DNA of 64,000 nt from contig JASANG010002347.1 in assembly GCA_030248215.1 (NCBI GenBank), positions 1 through 64,000 on the forward strand. Direction: 5' to 3'. Within the stretch, counting starts at the first letter, position 1; the number at the start of each line of letters is the position of its first letter. This document shows positions 42,604 through 57,600 of the stretch, in pieces. Both the position numbers and the translations under genes were made by a program. A model generated the notes under the pieces. That model did no database searches. It was not told where the DNA came from and saw only the letters and a program-made list of their open reading frames with translations. The stretch comes from Enoplolaimus lenunculus (Eukaryota > Nematoda > Enoplea > Enoplida > Thoracostomopsidae).

Positions 42604-45600
42604 TTAATTTTTGAACACAGCACCAAGAGTACTGCTTTTATTTTTCCATAACCGTTTCGCTTCTTTCGCTGCTGAAGACGGTGACACACGAGTTGGACCA
42701 TCAGGAGACGTTCTATCGCTAAAACACATCTTAGACTCCAACTAAGGAAATTTAGCATATTTCGTTCAATTGAATTAAAACCTACTTCTACGTATATCTT
42801 GAGACTAGCAGATACTACAGCTGGCCAGAGGCGTAGCTAACATTTTATTTCGGGAGCGTATAATCTTTATTGGAAAAGGTTTTTGGACCTCTGGTATCCC
42901 GAAGGTTGCGCTAAAACCTGTTGAAGGTGCTTATTTCTCTTGTCTGCTTCAAAATTAAGGGAGGAGATCAATATCCCCGTTTGTCCGTTGTCTTGTAGAC
43001 GCCCCTGTAGTTTGTTTGAAAACCTATTACCAAAATCTAGTTAGGTTTCACTTATAGTAGAGAACACTGCTTCACCTGTAGCCAAACGAATTATACCTTA
43101 GTCATGTGCAACTTCTGCAAAGACCATACTAAATTGAAAGAATTCATTAATATACGCCGAACCCACACTGAAGGAACTATATTTAGGCGTTTTTCCCGTG
43201 AAATACTTTGAAGATTTGGCCGATGTAAAGAACAGAGGCGGAATAGTATAATAAGCATATTCCTAAGCTTAAGCCTAAGCCTAAAGCCTAAGCCAAGCAA
43301 CAAAAATTAGTCTATAGCTTAAGCTTAGTCTTTTTATTCCCACAGAAAACCATTTCCGCTCCTGATCTTTACTTGGGCCGAACATTTCAAGTTTGGCTGA
43401 AATCTTATTTTGATAAACCTTAAAAATTGTAAAAGAAATCATAATAAACCACTAATTAGAGCAGAAGACTGGGTAATTCGTACGTCATCGGTTGACAATC
43501 ACCCCGTATCCGCAGCAAAATTGTATTTCTATTTCCTTATTCAAAATCAAAAGGTTACCTTTTTAAACTATCGTAATTGAATCCAGGATTGTCCTTTTGA
43601 AATGCGGCTTTTTCTTCTTGAAATTTTCGCTGCTTCTCGTTGTAGTCGGCTGTTTTTCGTTTGATCAGCTCTTTGTTTTCGGCAAGTTGTGTATCAAGCT
43701 GAAACATTAAAATTTGACTTACGCGTTATATTTCAGTGCATTAATCTATATAAATAAAGGTGTCAATTTTTCACATACGTATTTTGGGCAACTTTCCAGC
43801 ATTACTTTGCTTGCAATAAATTCTTGGCACATATTCTTATAACATAAATTGATTGTTCTGCGAAAAGAAAATCTGCATGCAGATGTTTGGGCATTCGCTA
43901 ACTTTTGTGCATTGCGCAAACCAGCCTAGCTAGTTATCACTACAAGAGGAAAACTATGAAAGAGCTTGCGAACCTATTTATGTAGAGGTCGTGCTATTTT
44001 TTCAAAATTCGGGTATAGCGTTTAATATTAACGTCCGTTTGAAGTAATTTCCAAGTCAATATTATATATCTATAGAGTTAATTATTCTGGGGAGTCTAAA
44101 TTTAATATTGCAACGGCAAAACCTTCCTGTACATTTTGCGTTTTCAGCGATGTTATAGTAAGAGTCAATAATGACCCTTTAGCAACAGCATGCAACTCGG
44201 TATATTCTGTGTACAAAAGAATGCACTCAGCGCACGTTACATTTTCATCCCATACCCCCCCTCATTTAGGAGGGGAGGGGTGAAATTTGCGCAAACAGAG
44301 AAAATGTATAATATGCTAATGGAAAAAAGTGCTGTACTTATATTCTTGAAAATAAGTAAATTTTTCTTCATATGTTTCATGTTTATTATATGTCATATCG
44401 ACCCCCCCAAAGTGAGGGGGCAGGGCAAAATTACAACGAGTGCTGGTAGATTTGGTACCACGCGAAATCAGACAGTTGCACATTCATGCCCAAGAGTGAT
44501 CATCCACCCTTGAGTGAAGTAAACTGTACTGAAACCGAATTGCTTCGGGTCCAAAAAGTTTTCGCTTTAAATTCAAGGTTTATTAAAATTACAAAATCCA
44601 AATTGATGCGAATAGATTGAAGAATATTTCAACTGATTCTACGCAAAATATTTGTTTTATACCAGTGAAATTTGAGTTGTTTATGTAAGAAACATTGTTC
44701 AAAATTAAACAAAAACTAACCTCATTCTGCATATTTTCGAGCATTACAGTTCGTTCTTTCAATTTTTGTTGAAATACCTAAAACACAAACAAATGTTTTT
44801 AGTCACTACAACCAGTAATAAAGCCAACAAGTCATTTTGGAAATGTATAGCTTGGCGTAAAGTTTGCCGGCTATTAATAAGCGCAGCAAGCGATAAAATT
44901 TTATTTTCTAAAATCCAGCGGGTAAATGTACTAAAAGTATCTTTTTCTCACATTTTGGGAAGTGGTCAAAGACGTTCACACAGGGGGATATTGGGGGCCG
45001 TACCCCCCAAATTTAGGTAGTGCCCTCAAATAGACTCCGTCTAAAAATAAACAATCCTGAATTGCAATTGTAGGGGCTTTCTAAAATTATTCGGTGCCCC
45101 CTCAAAGATAATTTTCTGCTCCTGAACGTGATTTAGTCCTCATATCCTATCATATGCACATACCCTCAAGGCTACAACACAGTTTATTACAAAAATACAA
45201 AGTCAAACCGCAGTTCGACTCAGTTCCGCAAGCTGCGACGAATGATACATTTGCGTAACTTTTTGTCTAAAATATATTTGGGTACCAAGAATTTGGTCAA
45301 ATACGCAAAAATAATTTCAAAACACGACCATTTGGGGGCAAACGCCGGCTAGCGGTGGATAACGGGAAAACCCCGAAAAACATTGACCTCGCCTACAAAT
45401 ATTTCGCCCCTCGTTAAGGCTTATATGACATCATCGTCATTTCCCCTTATAAGATTGTTATTGGTTCTTCCAACATATGGACCTGTGACAGTGACGTCAT
45501 TGTCGACAGTGACGTCACAGTCGGAAACTTACATTTTCCATTTCCGCTTCTGTCGCTTTCAGTTTCTGTTCATGTTTTCGTTTTTCATCTTCAATTTGCA

Positions 45601-48600
45601 TGAATGGATCCCTGAAACTGATCGAAACATTGCAAATTATTTCGCAAAACTTTAGCAAAACCAATCAACGTACAGAACATGTCCGTAACAGTAATACAAG
45701 CATATTCCTAAGCCTAAGCGTAAGAATGAGCTCACACCTAAACTTAAACAAAGCAATAGTTTAAAGCTTAAGCTTACTCTATTATAGTATCGAACAAAAA
45801 CCTTTCGCCCCTGATCTTTGCATAGGCCACAAATGAAAAAGAACAAGAAGTCATGTTAACTATAAGGGCCAGCAAAACTAAGCCTAAGCGTTTCAGTTCC
45901 TCAACTCCCTCGTTTTACTACCTTCCAATTACAAGCCGCAATGATTAACATTGGTCAAAAATGCTGTATTACTAATACCAGGGTGCAACCGGAATTATAA
46001 AATACCGGAACCGCAAAGTTAACAAAATACCAGAACCGGAACCGGAGACGGAACCGGAAAACAAAAAGTATTTGTTACCGAAAAATTCATTTTTAGCGCT
46101 ATTTATCGCTTTTAATGCTGTAAACACACTATTTAGAATGACAAGATCCTGAAACAAATTCAGTAAGTGGAAACATATGATAAATTATGGAGTTTGGCTC
46201 AAATTGAAAATTTTGGCAATACACGCTCGAACAATTTTAGATAAATAAGTTAGAGTAATATGCTAATTTTTCTTAAATTTTCGAATGAGCAAAAATTTTC
46301 AATATCGAAAATACCGGAAAATTCCGGTGAAAAAAACCGGATTTCTTACCGGAATCGGATAGCGAAAAATACCGGATTTCCCTACCGGAACCGGAATTCC
46401 GGTTGCACCATGAATAATACTAAAACAAATAATTGAATACTTGTCAGTAATTTCGTTGTTGTTTTTATCCGCTTCCACTGTCATCAGTTGCCGGCATCGA
46501 AAATTTTCATAGTGAACCGCTCGTGTGACTTCAATTAAATCGATCATATGAGTCCTAAAACAATAATAAAAGCAAAATTTTTAATATTACACACAACACA
46601 GCACTAACCTGCCGCTTATGGATCAGCATACTGTAAACGTGACAGTTTAAAATATTTCAAAAACTTTAATCGTTTAAGGCATCAAATAACATTAATCTAG
46701 GCCAGTTGCGTAATGGTTCGAGGGACCTGCTAACGTCAGCTGTATAATTTCATATTACTGGTGATTCTAAATACCAAAAACTACACTGACATTTGAGCTT
46801 AAGAAACTATCACTGCTTTCAGAATGAACCTAAAACCTAAAAATTAAAAATTTGCCTTATTGAGGATTTAAGATGTTTGGATTTTTTGCAAAACTGGTTT
46901 GAAATTTAAAAACAAACAAACACAGCTCACCTGATTAACATATTTCGTAGCGCAACAAAGTCGTTGTGTTCCAAATTTTCAACTGAAAAAACTTTATAAA
47001 AAAGAAGGCATTTTAATTTCGGCATTTCGGCAGGTTGTATCTCGTGTTTTTATATAATAATTTGATTGTGAAAGAGTACACAACGGGTATTCTGTACCTA
47101 CAAATTTAATTCTTTAAGAAATTAGCAATTTTTTTGGTCCATAACTTGGGGTTACAGCACCCAAATGTACTGACCACGCTTCCGGTTTGAAAATTTGCAA
47201 CTACCGGAAACGAGGGGGACGTGCCCCCATGGCCGAAAACATTGTCTGCTGCATTAGAATTCTATGTTATGAATATTTTCCTTGTGGGTTCTGGAAATCG
47301 TTTTGCTTCTTCAACAAGAATCTTTGGGTGGGCTTGCAACCACAAGCTGCCGGTCGAACAAAATTCGGCGATAGTAACAATACTTAAGCCAAACACTTAA
47401 ATACGGAAATGTAACATAATATTAAATTTTATGAAATAACACATGATTTAAAATTTGTAAGGTAAGGACGTTATCATTTTATCACTACACTGTTTTAGGA
47501 TGGAGGTACTTCCCCATTTTATCCATGGATTCACTAGTGATTGGTGCTGGGCCAGCAGTACCTTCTACATCGCCCCAAAGATATCGACGGCATCGAACCG
47601 GTTTATCATCGCGTTCACAAATCACATTGCTACCCACAACTGCGAACGGAACTCGACTCTGCAAAAACACCGTTTAGTTTAACCAAGAGTGCATGATGCA
47701 AGAGTGTGAAACTCTTGGGGTTTCGCATGGTACAAAATGTACACGGCTCCCGTTGCGTTATTAGTCTACACGCGCCTTATTTAGAGGGGGTCGCTTTCGC
47801 ATGCAATAACCCTAAATTAACCTGTAAGGCGAACATTTTTTGATTATGCCGGATACATAAAGTGCCACGGTTAGCACAGGTTGTACCCCCTTTAAATAAG
47901 GGGAGTGTCCGGCCTAAAATGCAATGCGAGCCGGGTGCAGTCTTTCCTACACAGAATATACCCAGTTGGATACTCTTGTTGAAGTATGCATCACCCAAAT
48001 GAGTGTATGATTGACTTTTTGACAAGAGTATGAAACTGGGTACATTCTGCCAGTGCCAGAAAAAGTTAGGGTGGTGCCCACCAAAATTCCGGGGTGGGGC
48101 CTCTTGCAATGATCAAAATACTTTTCAAATTTTTTGCTTAAAATCTTGTTAGGGTTGGCCCGTGGCTGCTCCCGCCCTACATTCTGTGCGGAAAAGACTT
48201 CAATCGCGCGTAGTCAAGCAAAAAACAAAAAATGTGAACAAATTTAATCAGTATTTGGCCCGTATGGATTGTCGCAATCACAGGCTAAAGTCAAAATGTG
48301 CCAAATCTTCTAGACAATGACTTTGACAAATGACTTTGACAAATGACTTTGACAAATTTATTTCACTGTAAATTCCAGTGAGTTGATAAATCAACTTAGA
48401 CGCAAAGTTGGTTATTTCTAAGCTAATAACAGTATAAACATTAACTCACTCTGAGTTTAGTTGATTCTCACCATGGGTTTAGTTGATTCTCACTCTGAGT
48501 TTAGTTGATTGTCACTCTGAGTTTAGTTGATTCTCACTCTGAGTTTAGTTGATTGTCACTCTGAGTTTAGTTGATTCTCACTCTGAGTTTAGTTGATTCT

Positions 48601-51600
48601 CACTCTGAGTTTAGTTGATTGTCACTCTGAGTTTATAGTTGATTCTCACTCTGAGTTTAGTTGATTCTCATTCTGGGTTTAGTTGATTCTCACTCTGAGT
48701 TTAGTTGATTCTCACTCTGGGTTTAGTTGATTCTCACTCTGAGTTTAGTTGATTCTCACTCTGGGTTTAGTTGATTCTCACTCTGAGTTTAGTTGATTCT
48801 CACTCTGAGTTTAGTTGATTGTCAAGTTCAGTTGATTCTGGGAAAGTTTAAAAACGATAAGTAATCTACGTAGTTCATTTTCAAAACCAGAATTCTGGTT
48901 TCGTCTATGGTCAAAATAAGTACCTTAAACAGTTTGGCAGACTCGTCATCATCGTCGGTATCTGGAAAATCGTATATTTTAATCCCATGCTCCTTGATTT
49001 CTTTCAAAATCTAAAATTTAAATATTAATTTTCGCTATTTCATCAATTTTCCTATAGAATATCTTGCGGGCTATATTCATGGTATAAATTGCAAATAATA
49101 TAAAAACTTTAACCTTTACAACACACTTTTGATGTATAACATTGCTTCAGGTTCATAACCAGAGCGGAGCAGATGAGTTTCAGTCCTTCTAAAAAACTTT
49201 TGACTCCCCAGACAGTGGACCGTCACCCGTCCGGCGCCGACCGTCATTATACGGTATTGTAGGTGAATAATTCATAGAACAATACTGCACCGTGACGCAC
49301 GGTGACGGACAGCGACGCACGGTGACGGACAGCGACGCACGGTGACGGACAGCGACGCACGGCGGCGGACAGCGACGCATGGTGACGCACAGCGACGCAC
49401 GGTGACGCACAGCGACGCACGGTGACGGACAGCGACGCACGGTGACGGACAGTGACGCACGGTGACGGACAGCGACGCACGGTGACGGACAGCGACGCAC
49501 GGTGACGGACAGCGACGCACGGTGACGGACAGCGACGCACGGTGACGGACAGCGACGCACGGTGACGGACAGCGACGCACGGTGACGGACAGCGACGCAC
49601 GGCATTAAAATACTTAAAAAAATATAGCGGAACCCTTAATTTAAACCACGATTCGGTATTAAAAAACTAACAACCCTGCTTACAGTTCGCTTAAAACGAT
49701 TGCATTCATCTTTCGTCAACGTATCAGCTTTTGCAATGACAGGCACTACGTTGACACGATTGTGAATACGTTTCATAAATTCAGCATCAATCGCTTTAAG
49801 CCTAAAATGAACAGTTAAATATAAAAATAATGAATTAATGACATAGCTACGCCCACATTCTCAAATGTGAGCAGCGTCTATCACCATTTTCTGGCAAGTT
49901 TTGTAACTTAAACTGAAACTATTGTGAATACGTTTCATAAATTCGATATCAATCGCTTTAAGGCTAAAATGAACAATTAAATATAAAAATAATGAATTAA
50001 TCACATAGCTACGCCCGTATTCTCAAATGTGAATAGCACCTACGACCATTTTATGATAAGCCTTCTAAATTTAAATTGATACTATTGTGAATACAAAATT
50101 CAACATCAATCGCTTTGAGGTTAATTATAGGGGCCAGTAATTTGGAAGACAATAACACTGGAAACTATTGTGAATACGTTTCATAAATTCGATATCAATC
50201 GCTTTAAGGCTAAAATGAACAATTAAATATAAAAATAATGAATTAATCACATAGCTACGCCCGTATTCTCAAATGTGAATAGCACCTACGACCATCTAAA
50301 TTTAAATTGATACTATTGTGAATACAAAATTCAACATCAATCGCTTGAGGTTAATTATAGGGGCCAGCAATTTGGAAGACAATAAGACTGAGCGACTTAA
50401 AGACGATGAGACTTGTGCCTAAGTTTAGGCGACTGTAGGGTTGGAAACGGCACGAGACATCGCCCGCAGGCCGGGCAAAGGCCCGCGGGCCCGGGCCCAA
50501 ATGCTGGGCTCGCTGGCCTAAGAAAGCCCCGACATGGGCCTGCGAAGCGAAATAAACCAAATCCAATGAATTGTACACGACAAAACTTATAATCTCATGA
50601 CTTCAAATATAAAGAACCAGTTTTCGTTTTCAGTAGATATCGCCGAACATGACAATCTGGCCGGTGTCCACAGGGGTCCAGAGGGGCTTAGCCCCCTGGA
50701 ACAACTATGCCCACCTACAATACTTTTAACCTTGCTTGTAAGTCATCGAAAACCGTCGCATGTCACATCTGCCCTATAGCAAAATGAGCAAGTTAAGGAT
50801 GTGATCACAACCGAGCTGCCGTGGGAGCTTGTCAGCAAACATTAACGTACCCGTGACCAGACGGTGCAATAAAGTACAAGCATACATGAACACGACGGTC
50901 AGGGTTACTCGCTGAACGAGCGATTTTGGTTTCAGCGTTGAAATACTCACTATATTTCCCGTCGATATAGTCGAGTATAGGGTTCCAGCTGAAATCAAAA
51001 CAAACCACATTGACGGTTACTCAATTTCAGGGCTAGTATTCTCAAATGTGCGTAGCAGGTATCATTAGTTTTGGTGATCGTTCTTGTAAGTTTAGAAACA
51101 GCAATACCTAAAGCATATTCCTAAGCCTAAACCTGCAGAATAAATTTAGTCTAAAGCATCAGCTTACTCCATTGCAATCGTGTGAGAAATTCGCCCGCCA
51201 CTAAAAGTAACATGAACCGTGATTGGTTAATAAATTTAGCCGAATAATGAAATCCATGATCGAAATATTTCAAAATGTTTCGAATATGCGCTTCTTTTGT
51301 TGTATATTATTATTATATTATTATTATATTATCATTATTATTATCATTATTATTATTATTATTATTGTTGTTGTTGTTGTTGTTGTTGTTGTTATTGTAA
51401 ACTTACCATTCGCTATTATCAACCGCATCACCAAATCCTGGAGTATCGACTAGTGTAAGCGACAAATTGACTCCCTGTTCTTCAAGCGAAAATGACATTT
51501 CTTGTATCTTTAAAAGTATTAATAAAAAACGCTATGATCACTTTTTCCCGTATTACTCCAAGTGGCGTTCGTTTTACCGCAAACTTGCGATACCACAAGC

Positions 51601-54600
51601 TTAGGCTTTAGACTATTTTTTGCTTAATACGATTTGGCTTTATGCTTAGACTGCTATTACTGGCCCTACAAGTTACATTGGCTGCCATATCGGTAGTCGG
51701 TTGACCCATTTCGCAAACAATGAGTACCACAACATTTCCGCATGCTGTGTAACACTGAACTGTAAGGTTAATTGGTCAATGGTCAATTGCACAAAATAAT
51801 CTTCATTATGACCAAAAGGTGAACGGATGTACACCATCATTACAGGTATGAAGCCAAAAAGGTCCGCATCAGAGCTGAGCCTTCCGGAAATTTTTAAGTC
51901 CATTTTAGAATGCTGGGCTGATTTGCCTTCAACGCATTGACCGAACAAAACGTGACAACAGTGGCGGATCCGAAAATTTCTGACAAGAGACAGTGCGATA
52001 TTTAATAGTAAAATAAACTTTGCGATCGAACCGAGCGAGAAACCGAAACGCAATTTTAATACTAAATCTTAATACATAATTTTGGATCTAATCCCTGTCG
52101 AGCAGGATGCAATCCCGAAATTACAATTTACCGAAACCGGAATTTGGAAAAATTATTCGAACCGGATTAGGAACCGGAAAGTGAAAAATGCATGCCACCG
52201 AAAAATTCACTTTAATTTTTTATGCTGTGTTAGCGGTAAAAAAACCTAAGTCAAAGATATTTATTGACTTGATCTGCTGTATTTTAGATCTCCTTCATTT
52301 TTAAGGTGACTAATTGAACAGATGGCTTTAAAAAGGCTTCTTAAACATTACAGAATTCAAAAACGACTAAAATATAATACTCGGATTTTTTAATTCCGAT
52401 AAAAATTTACTAGAACCGGAACCGAATGGTAAAAAATGCCGAAACGGAAACCGGAATTCCGGTTGCCCCTAACTGTCTAGGAAACAGTGCCTGGCGTGGC
52501 TCGGCCATGAATTCGCCAGTTCGTGCCCAATCCCATCGCCTCAGATTCGAACCTTAACCGTTTTTTCTAAAGTATTTTTCGACGCCTTTGACTGCCGTTC
52601 GGCTTCGTTGTAAACTTCGGCTAAAAATAGCGAATTGATGAACGTTGATTTGCCAAGACCTGATTGACCTGAAAGCAAAAACAAATATGCCGAAACCAAA
52701 TCAGTGTCATGCTTAACGTCGCCCAGTATCCTTCAAGTGGGGGCCCTCACATCAGGGTCCGCTCACACAATTTTGAAATAAGGATTTTTTTATCAAACTT
52801 TTAATTTGACCGATTAAATATTGTCTAGTACCTCGGTCGCTTCCCTTGCGAAATTGCTTCTCTATTCGTTCGCTATATTCTCTCACAAACGGGCCCGCTC
52901 CAAACTAAATTTTTTACGCTACTGAGCCAAATTTCCAAGCAAAAAAATTAAATTTCTTTTGTCTGTTTCTGTTTCCGTTTCGCAAAAATTAAATTCGCGT
53001 TTGCTATTCTCGTTCGAGCAGAAAATTGAATTGTTGTTCCTGTTAATGTTTTACCAAAAAAATTCAAATCCCAGTTTTTGTTCCAACAAACAATACAATT
53101 CGTGTTCGCAGTTTCGGCCAAAATTTACTTCCTGACTGAAATCCGTTACTTTTATACCTAAGGCCGATGGTAGGATAGTCGGAGTCTCCCAAACAGGTCT
53201 GAAGGAGGCACCCAATGGCACATTATACCACAACCAACAACGTGAATTGGAATTTTTTCTCAATCACTCTATGAAGTTCTTGTTCCAGCAAACCATTGTC
53301 CTCGTTATGTTCCAGCGAAAATTCAAGTCGCGTTCGCTGTTCGCTGCTCCATCAAATTATCAATTCCTGTTGTTATTAGGTTCGAATTTACTTCCGGGTT
53401 GAACCAGTCGACTTACCAACAACCATTAGTGTAAATTCGAATCCTTTTTTGATCGCTTTTCGATAGACTTGATTTGGAATGTTTGCAAATCCAACGTATC
53501 CATGAATGACCGTTTGTTTCTGAGAAGGTGGAAGTAGCGGCTGAAGCTGGGACAACGGAGATTTTGCGAGCGGTGACTGCTGTTGGGGAACACTTCCGTT
53601 TGCCATCGTTCCCAAATATCCTGTGCGTAAGGTAGACGGTGTCGGTCCATTACTACCCGGAGTGGCTGATATTGTTGGTCCTACCGTGGCTGACGGCCTT
53701 CCATTGGTTCCAGTTGTTGCCATGGGCGATGATGGAGAGATGCGTCGAGCAAGTTTAGACGCTTGAGTTGGTGATATGTTAGAGTTCGGGTCGATGCTGT
53801 AGTTGCCGTTGATATAACTCGATTTAAAACTCGATTTTGTTGTAATTGTGGCAACTGGTGACTGCTGTTGTTCGGGATCCTCTATAAAATCTTCAAACGT
53901 AAAACGGAACAAGCGGCGTCCAGGCCTGTTGCCAGCTCAATTTGCTAGGACAGGAGTTACAACATTTTGCAGGAGAGACATATAAGTGTTTTTTGATGGC
54001 TTTAGCGAACGGTACAATTTTAAATTTAAATTTAACGATAGAGTGCCTGCCGGATCCGATCGTACAACTGCTGCTAACAGTTGAATACTGTTCAAAAGTG
54101 TGTATATTTTCAAATGTGTATAGCAACTATTACCAGTTAGTGATACGGTTTCAAAACTCACAAACTCGTGCAGTTGCGAAACTTAAGTTTTGCACAGAAT
54201 TAGGCCAATTCAAATGTGAAAAACGTGACTGAACCTCGTCATTTATTGGTTCAAACGCTACAAGACCATTCGCCAACTGGTTATATTCTAAAAGCTTAAA
54301 CTAATTTGATAGAAACTTAAGCAAATCCAGCAGTATTAAACTATCTTTCTAGATTAACTAAACTAACCGGTAGGTTTACGGTTACACATATTTAAAATCT
54401 TACATATTTTTAGTTTAAGCTAAACTTAATGATTTGTTAGATACGCGTAATTTCTGGCCTGCATTTGTTCCTTAAACCAAAAATATCGTATTAAACTTGA
54501 AAATATGTTAGTCTAAGTTAAACTTACAATTCTAGTTTATTTAGTCCTTCCAGCCATTTAAGTTTTACGTTAGACTAATATTCACGTTTACTTAAGCTAT

Positions 54601-57600
54601 TAATGAAGTTTACGGTTTTTGAAAGCACATTTGAGAATGCAGGCAAAAGTTGCAAGCTAAGCTACAGGTTACTGTACATCGTTGGAATGCATTCCAGTAC
54701 ATGGGTGTCCGCAAGTATGAACCGACACCCTAATTTTGACCGCACCCGACAGGAGCGACATATATTATCCTGAGTTTATACGTTTATGTCTGTGGGCCCC
54801 CCATAAAATTTCGTAACACCATCCCCACATCAACCAATAATTATTACAGTAGGAAGGTAACAAAACTGATAGCGGGGGGGGGGGGGCAAGAATAATTTTC
54901 CTGCCATAGAATTTGTTTAAGCTGTCAAAAAATATTGGATCAAGACGACGAAGATATCCACAAAGGCAGGATGTGACCGGATATTAATTTACCGATATCC
55001 AGATAGAATTTTCTCAAGATGTCTTTGATATTAATGCATTTCAATATATAAATGCAACAAAAGTACAACAAATAAGCAAGCGCACACAACTAAAACATCC
55101 ACCTGTTAAGATATCGCACTCTCCGTTTGCAAGCGGAGCAATGCCGCGTTGTTCTGACGCTGTTGTTGGCGCTCCTGCTGTGCGATTTAACAACACAACA
55201 CCATTAACCGCTGTCGGAGGATCTCGTGCTGACGATTGGAACGCGAACACCTATAGAAGAGACATTGTCAAATATATACGAATACTCTAAAATACTGTTT
55301 TTATACTGCAATAGTTGCCAAAATGAAGCATATATACACAGGGGCGTCCGTAGAAAATTATATTTGGTGGGGGGCATAAAATAATTGTGTGAGGTCTCTA
55401 CAATTGCAATTGCGATTGTTTACTTTTAATCAAAGTCTATTTGGGAGGGCACCAGCCAAATTTTGGGGCACAGCTTCCCAATATGTCGCCCGTGGGGACG
55501 CCCTTGTATATACATTATATATAATATATATGTTATATATATGTTATATATACATTATATATAAATATATACTACATATTTAAAAAAGAATTATCGCTTA
55601 CGACAAGAAATTTATTCTAATATGCAAGCGCAGTTTGTAGTTCAATTAAGAATTCTCAATGAGACAAAACTTTTAAAAAGTTTCTACATTGACAGATGAG
55701 CAAGCAACAATTAATAAAATAGCATTCTTTTCATACTGTTGCAATGATAACTATAAGGGTTGCGCTATATTCGACGTCTGGCGTCGTCCGTCACCGCCGT
55801 GCGTCACCCGTACGGCACCGTTCGTCATCGTCCGTCACGACCAACGGTAACGGACGACGCTGTACGGGTGACGGATGGTGTCGTACGAGTGACGCGCGGT
55901 GACGGACAGCGCCGTACGGGTGACGGATGGTGTCGTACGAGTGACGCGCGGTGACGGACAGCGCCGTACGGGTGACGGACGATGACGGACGATGACGGAC
56001 GGTGTCGTAAGAGTGACGCACGGTGACGGACGGCGCCGTACGGGTGACGGATGGTGTCGTACGAGTGACGCACGGTGACGGACAGCGCCGTACGGGTGAC
56101 CGACGGCGCCGAACGTTATCAAAAGTATAGCGCAACCCTAAGAATCCCGATTTGTGGTTGGGGCTCAGCAGAGAGTTACTCGAGACCCAAGTCAACGCTT
56201 GGTGGATCCAGAGACCGAACCCTGCGTTTGTTTATGCAGAGGTAAATGAAAAAATTTTGATTGGCGATTAACCCTTAAATGGTCGGTCGAAATCAAATAA
56301 CCAACACTTGCACATTTGGTATCGGAAATTGCTAGTCAGGGTATTTTGGGACAAGCAAAATACTTAGCTACATATTTATGTACAAGTCGTAGGCCAATCT
56401 GCTATTTTAGCGCAATTACTAAATGACCCAGGCCAATGCGCTATTCACACAAAATATCATTTTGGCTTTCGCCAAACAGCAATTGGGAACTTTACTCAAT
56501 AATAAGGTATATAGCCAAAGCTGATTGGTTGGGAGCGCGTCTGACGGCGCGAGATAAAATCTGATTGGATAGTCGATAGCAGTTTAGTCCAAGTCCAAAT
56601 TAGTATTTGGCCTGAATAGCAGATTGACGTACGACATATACATATATATAGTGTCGGTTAGCAATAAATCTGCCAGAATGAGGTATCGCAAGATGCTTAA
56701 ACATTTAATTGTCTGAAATTAGGCAATTTGGTTTAAATTAGTAAAAAAATCAGGTCACTTTTAAACTTCAACGAACTGGCTGCCAAGGGTTTGGTCTTAG
56801 TATCAAAGCAACTTTTAAAACATTCGGAATAACACAGCCACTGTTGTAAAAAAATTACCTTGTGTTAGTATTCGGTTCCTATTGCGAAATTTGATGTATT
56901 CCATAGTAATCAAAACGAATATTTAACACAAACATTAAAGGTAAAGGATCAAATGTTAAATCTATTAAATATTCTTACTTCGTTGGAATAAATTTTTAAA
57001 ATCAAAATGCAATCTGTTATCCGGTCCTGTATTGCAGTTTGCTAAAACCACGAAGAGCGATACATTAAGTCCTATTCACACGTGCAAGTTTTTGCTGCGA
57101 GAACTTGCAGCTGCAATTAGCAACAGGAAGTTTTTCGATCCAAAACGTTCAGTTGCAACTTTGCTCGTGCATGTTTTTGCACCAAGAACGCGCAACTGCA
57201 AGGTTTAATAGGTTTTCGAGTAAAAAATGTAGCTGCAAGTTCTCGTTAAAATGATACTCAACGAGCGGTTATGTAATTCGGTCCGCAATGCTCACTAATG
57301 CAGTGCTGCGACCATCGCTCCTGTCCTTCTGGCAACGAGGGTACATGGGAGCCCCAGCAAAGCCGATTCAATCATGATATTTTCAAAATTTTTGCTACAC
57401 ATCGGCTCAATTTAGGTTAAGCATCTTGTTTATTCACGCTTATTTGGCTTTTCTCCGAAGTTATAAGCTGTGGTCTTGTGATCCGCGCTTTTTGATGAAC
57501 TACATGCCATTCTCAAAAGCTGGAAAGACGGGTTCGGATACCATAGCCGCAGCGCTGCACCAATGCGGTGTTCACAATAACTTTGTCAACGATTCCACAA

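Noticed and set aside
49189-49605. Three overlapping minus-strand frames of 102-138 codons
   Set aside because: They read the 20-bp minisatellite; all frames give the same repeat peptide, with no start context or family.
51223-51453. Poly-Ile/poly-Val frame
   Set aside because: Translation of the ATT/GTT microsatellite beside a septin exon.
53388-53912. Septin N-terminal frame read as starting at 53912
   Set aside because: There is no ATG there; the acceptor TTTTATAG at 53882 matches the phase of exon 55250-55103, so it is an internal exon.
55791-56195. Several minus-strand frames of 82-134 codons
   Set aside because: They lie inside the GC-rich inverted-repeat element and mirror its TGACGG units.
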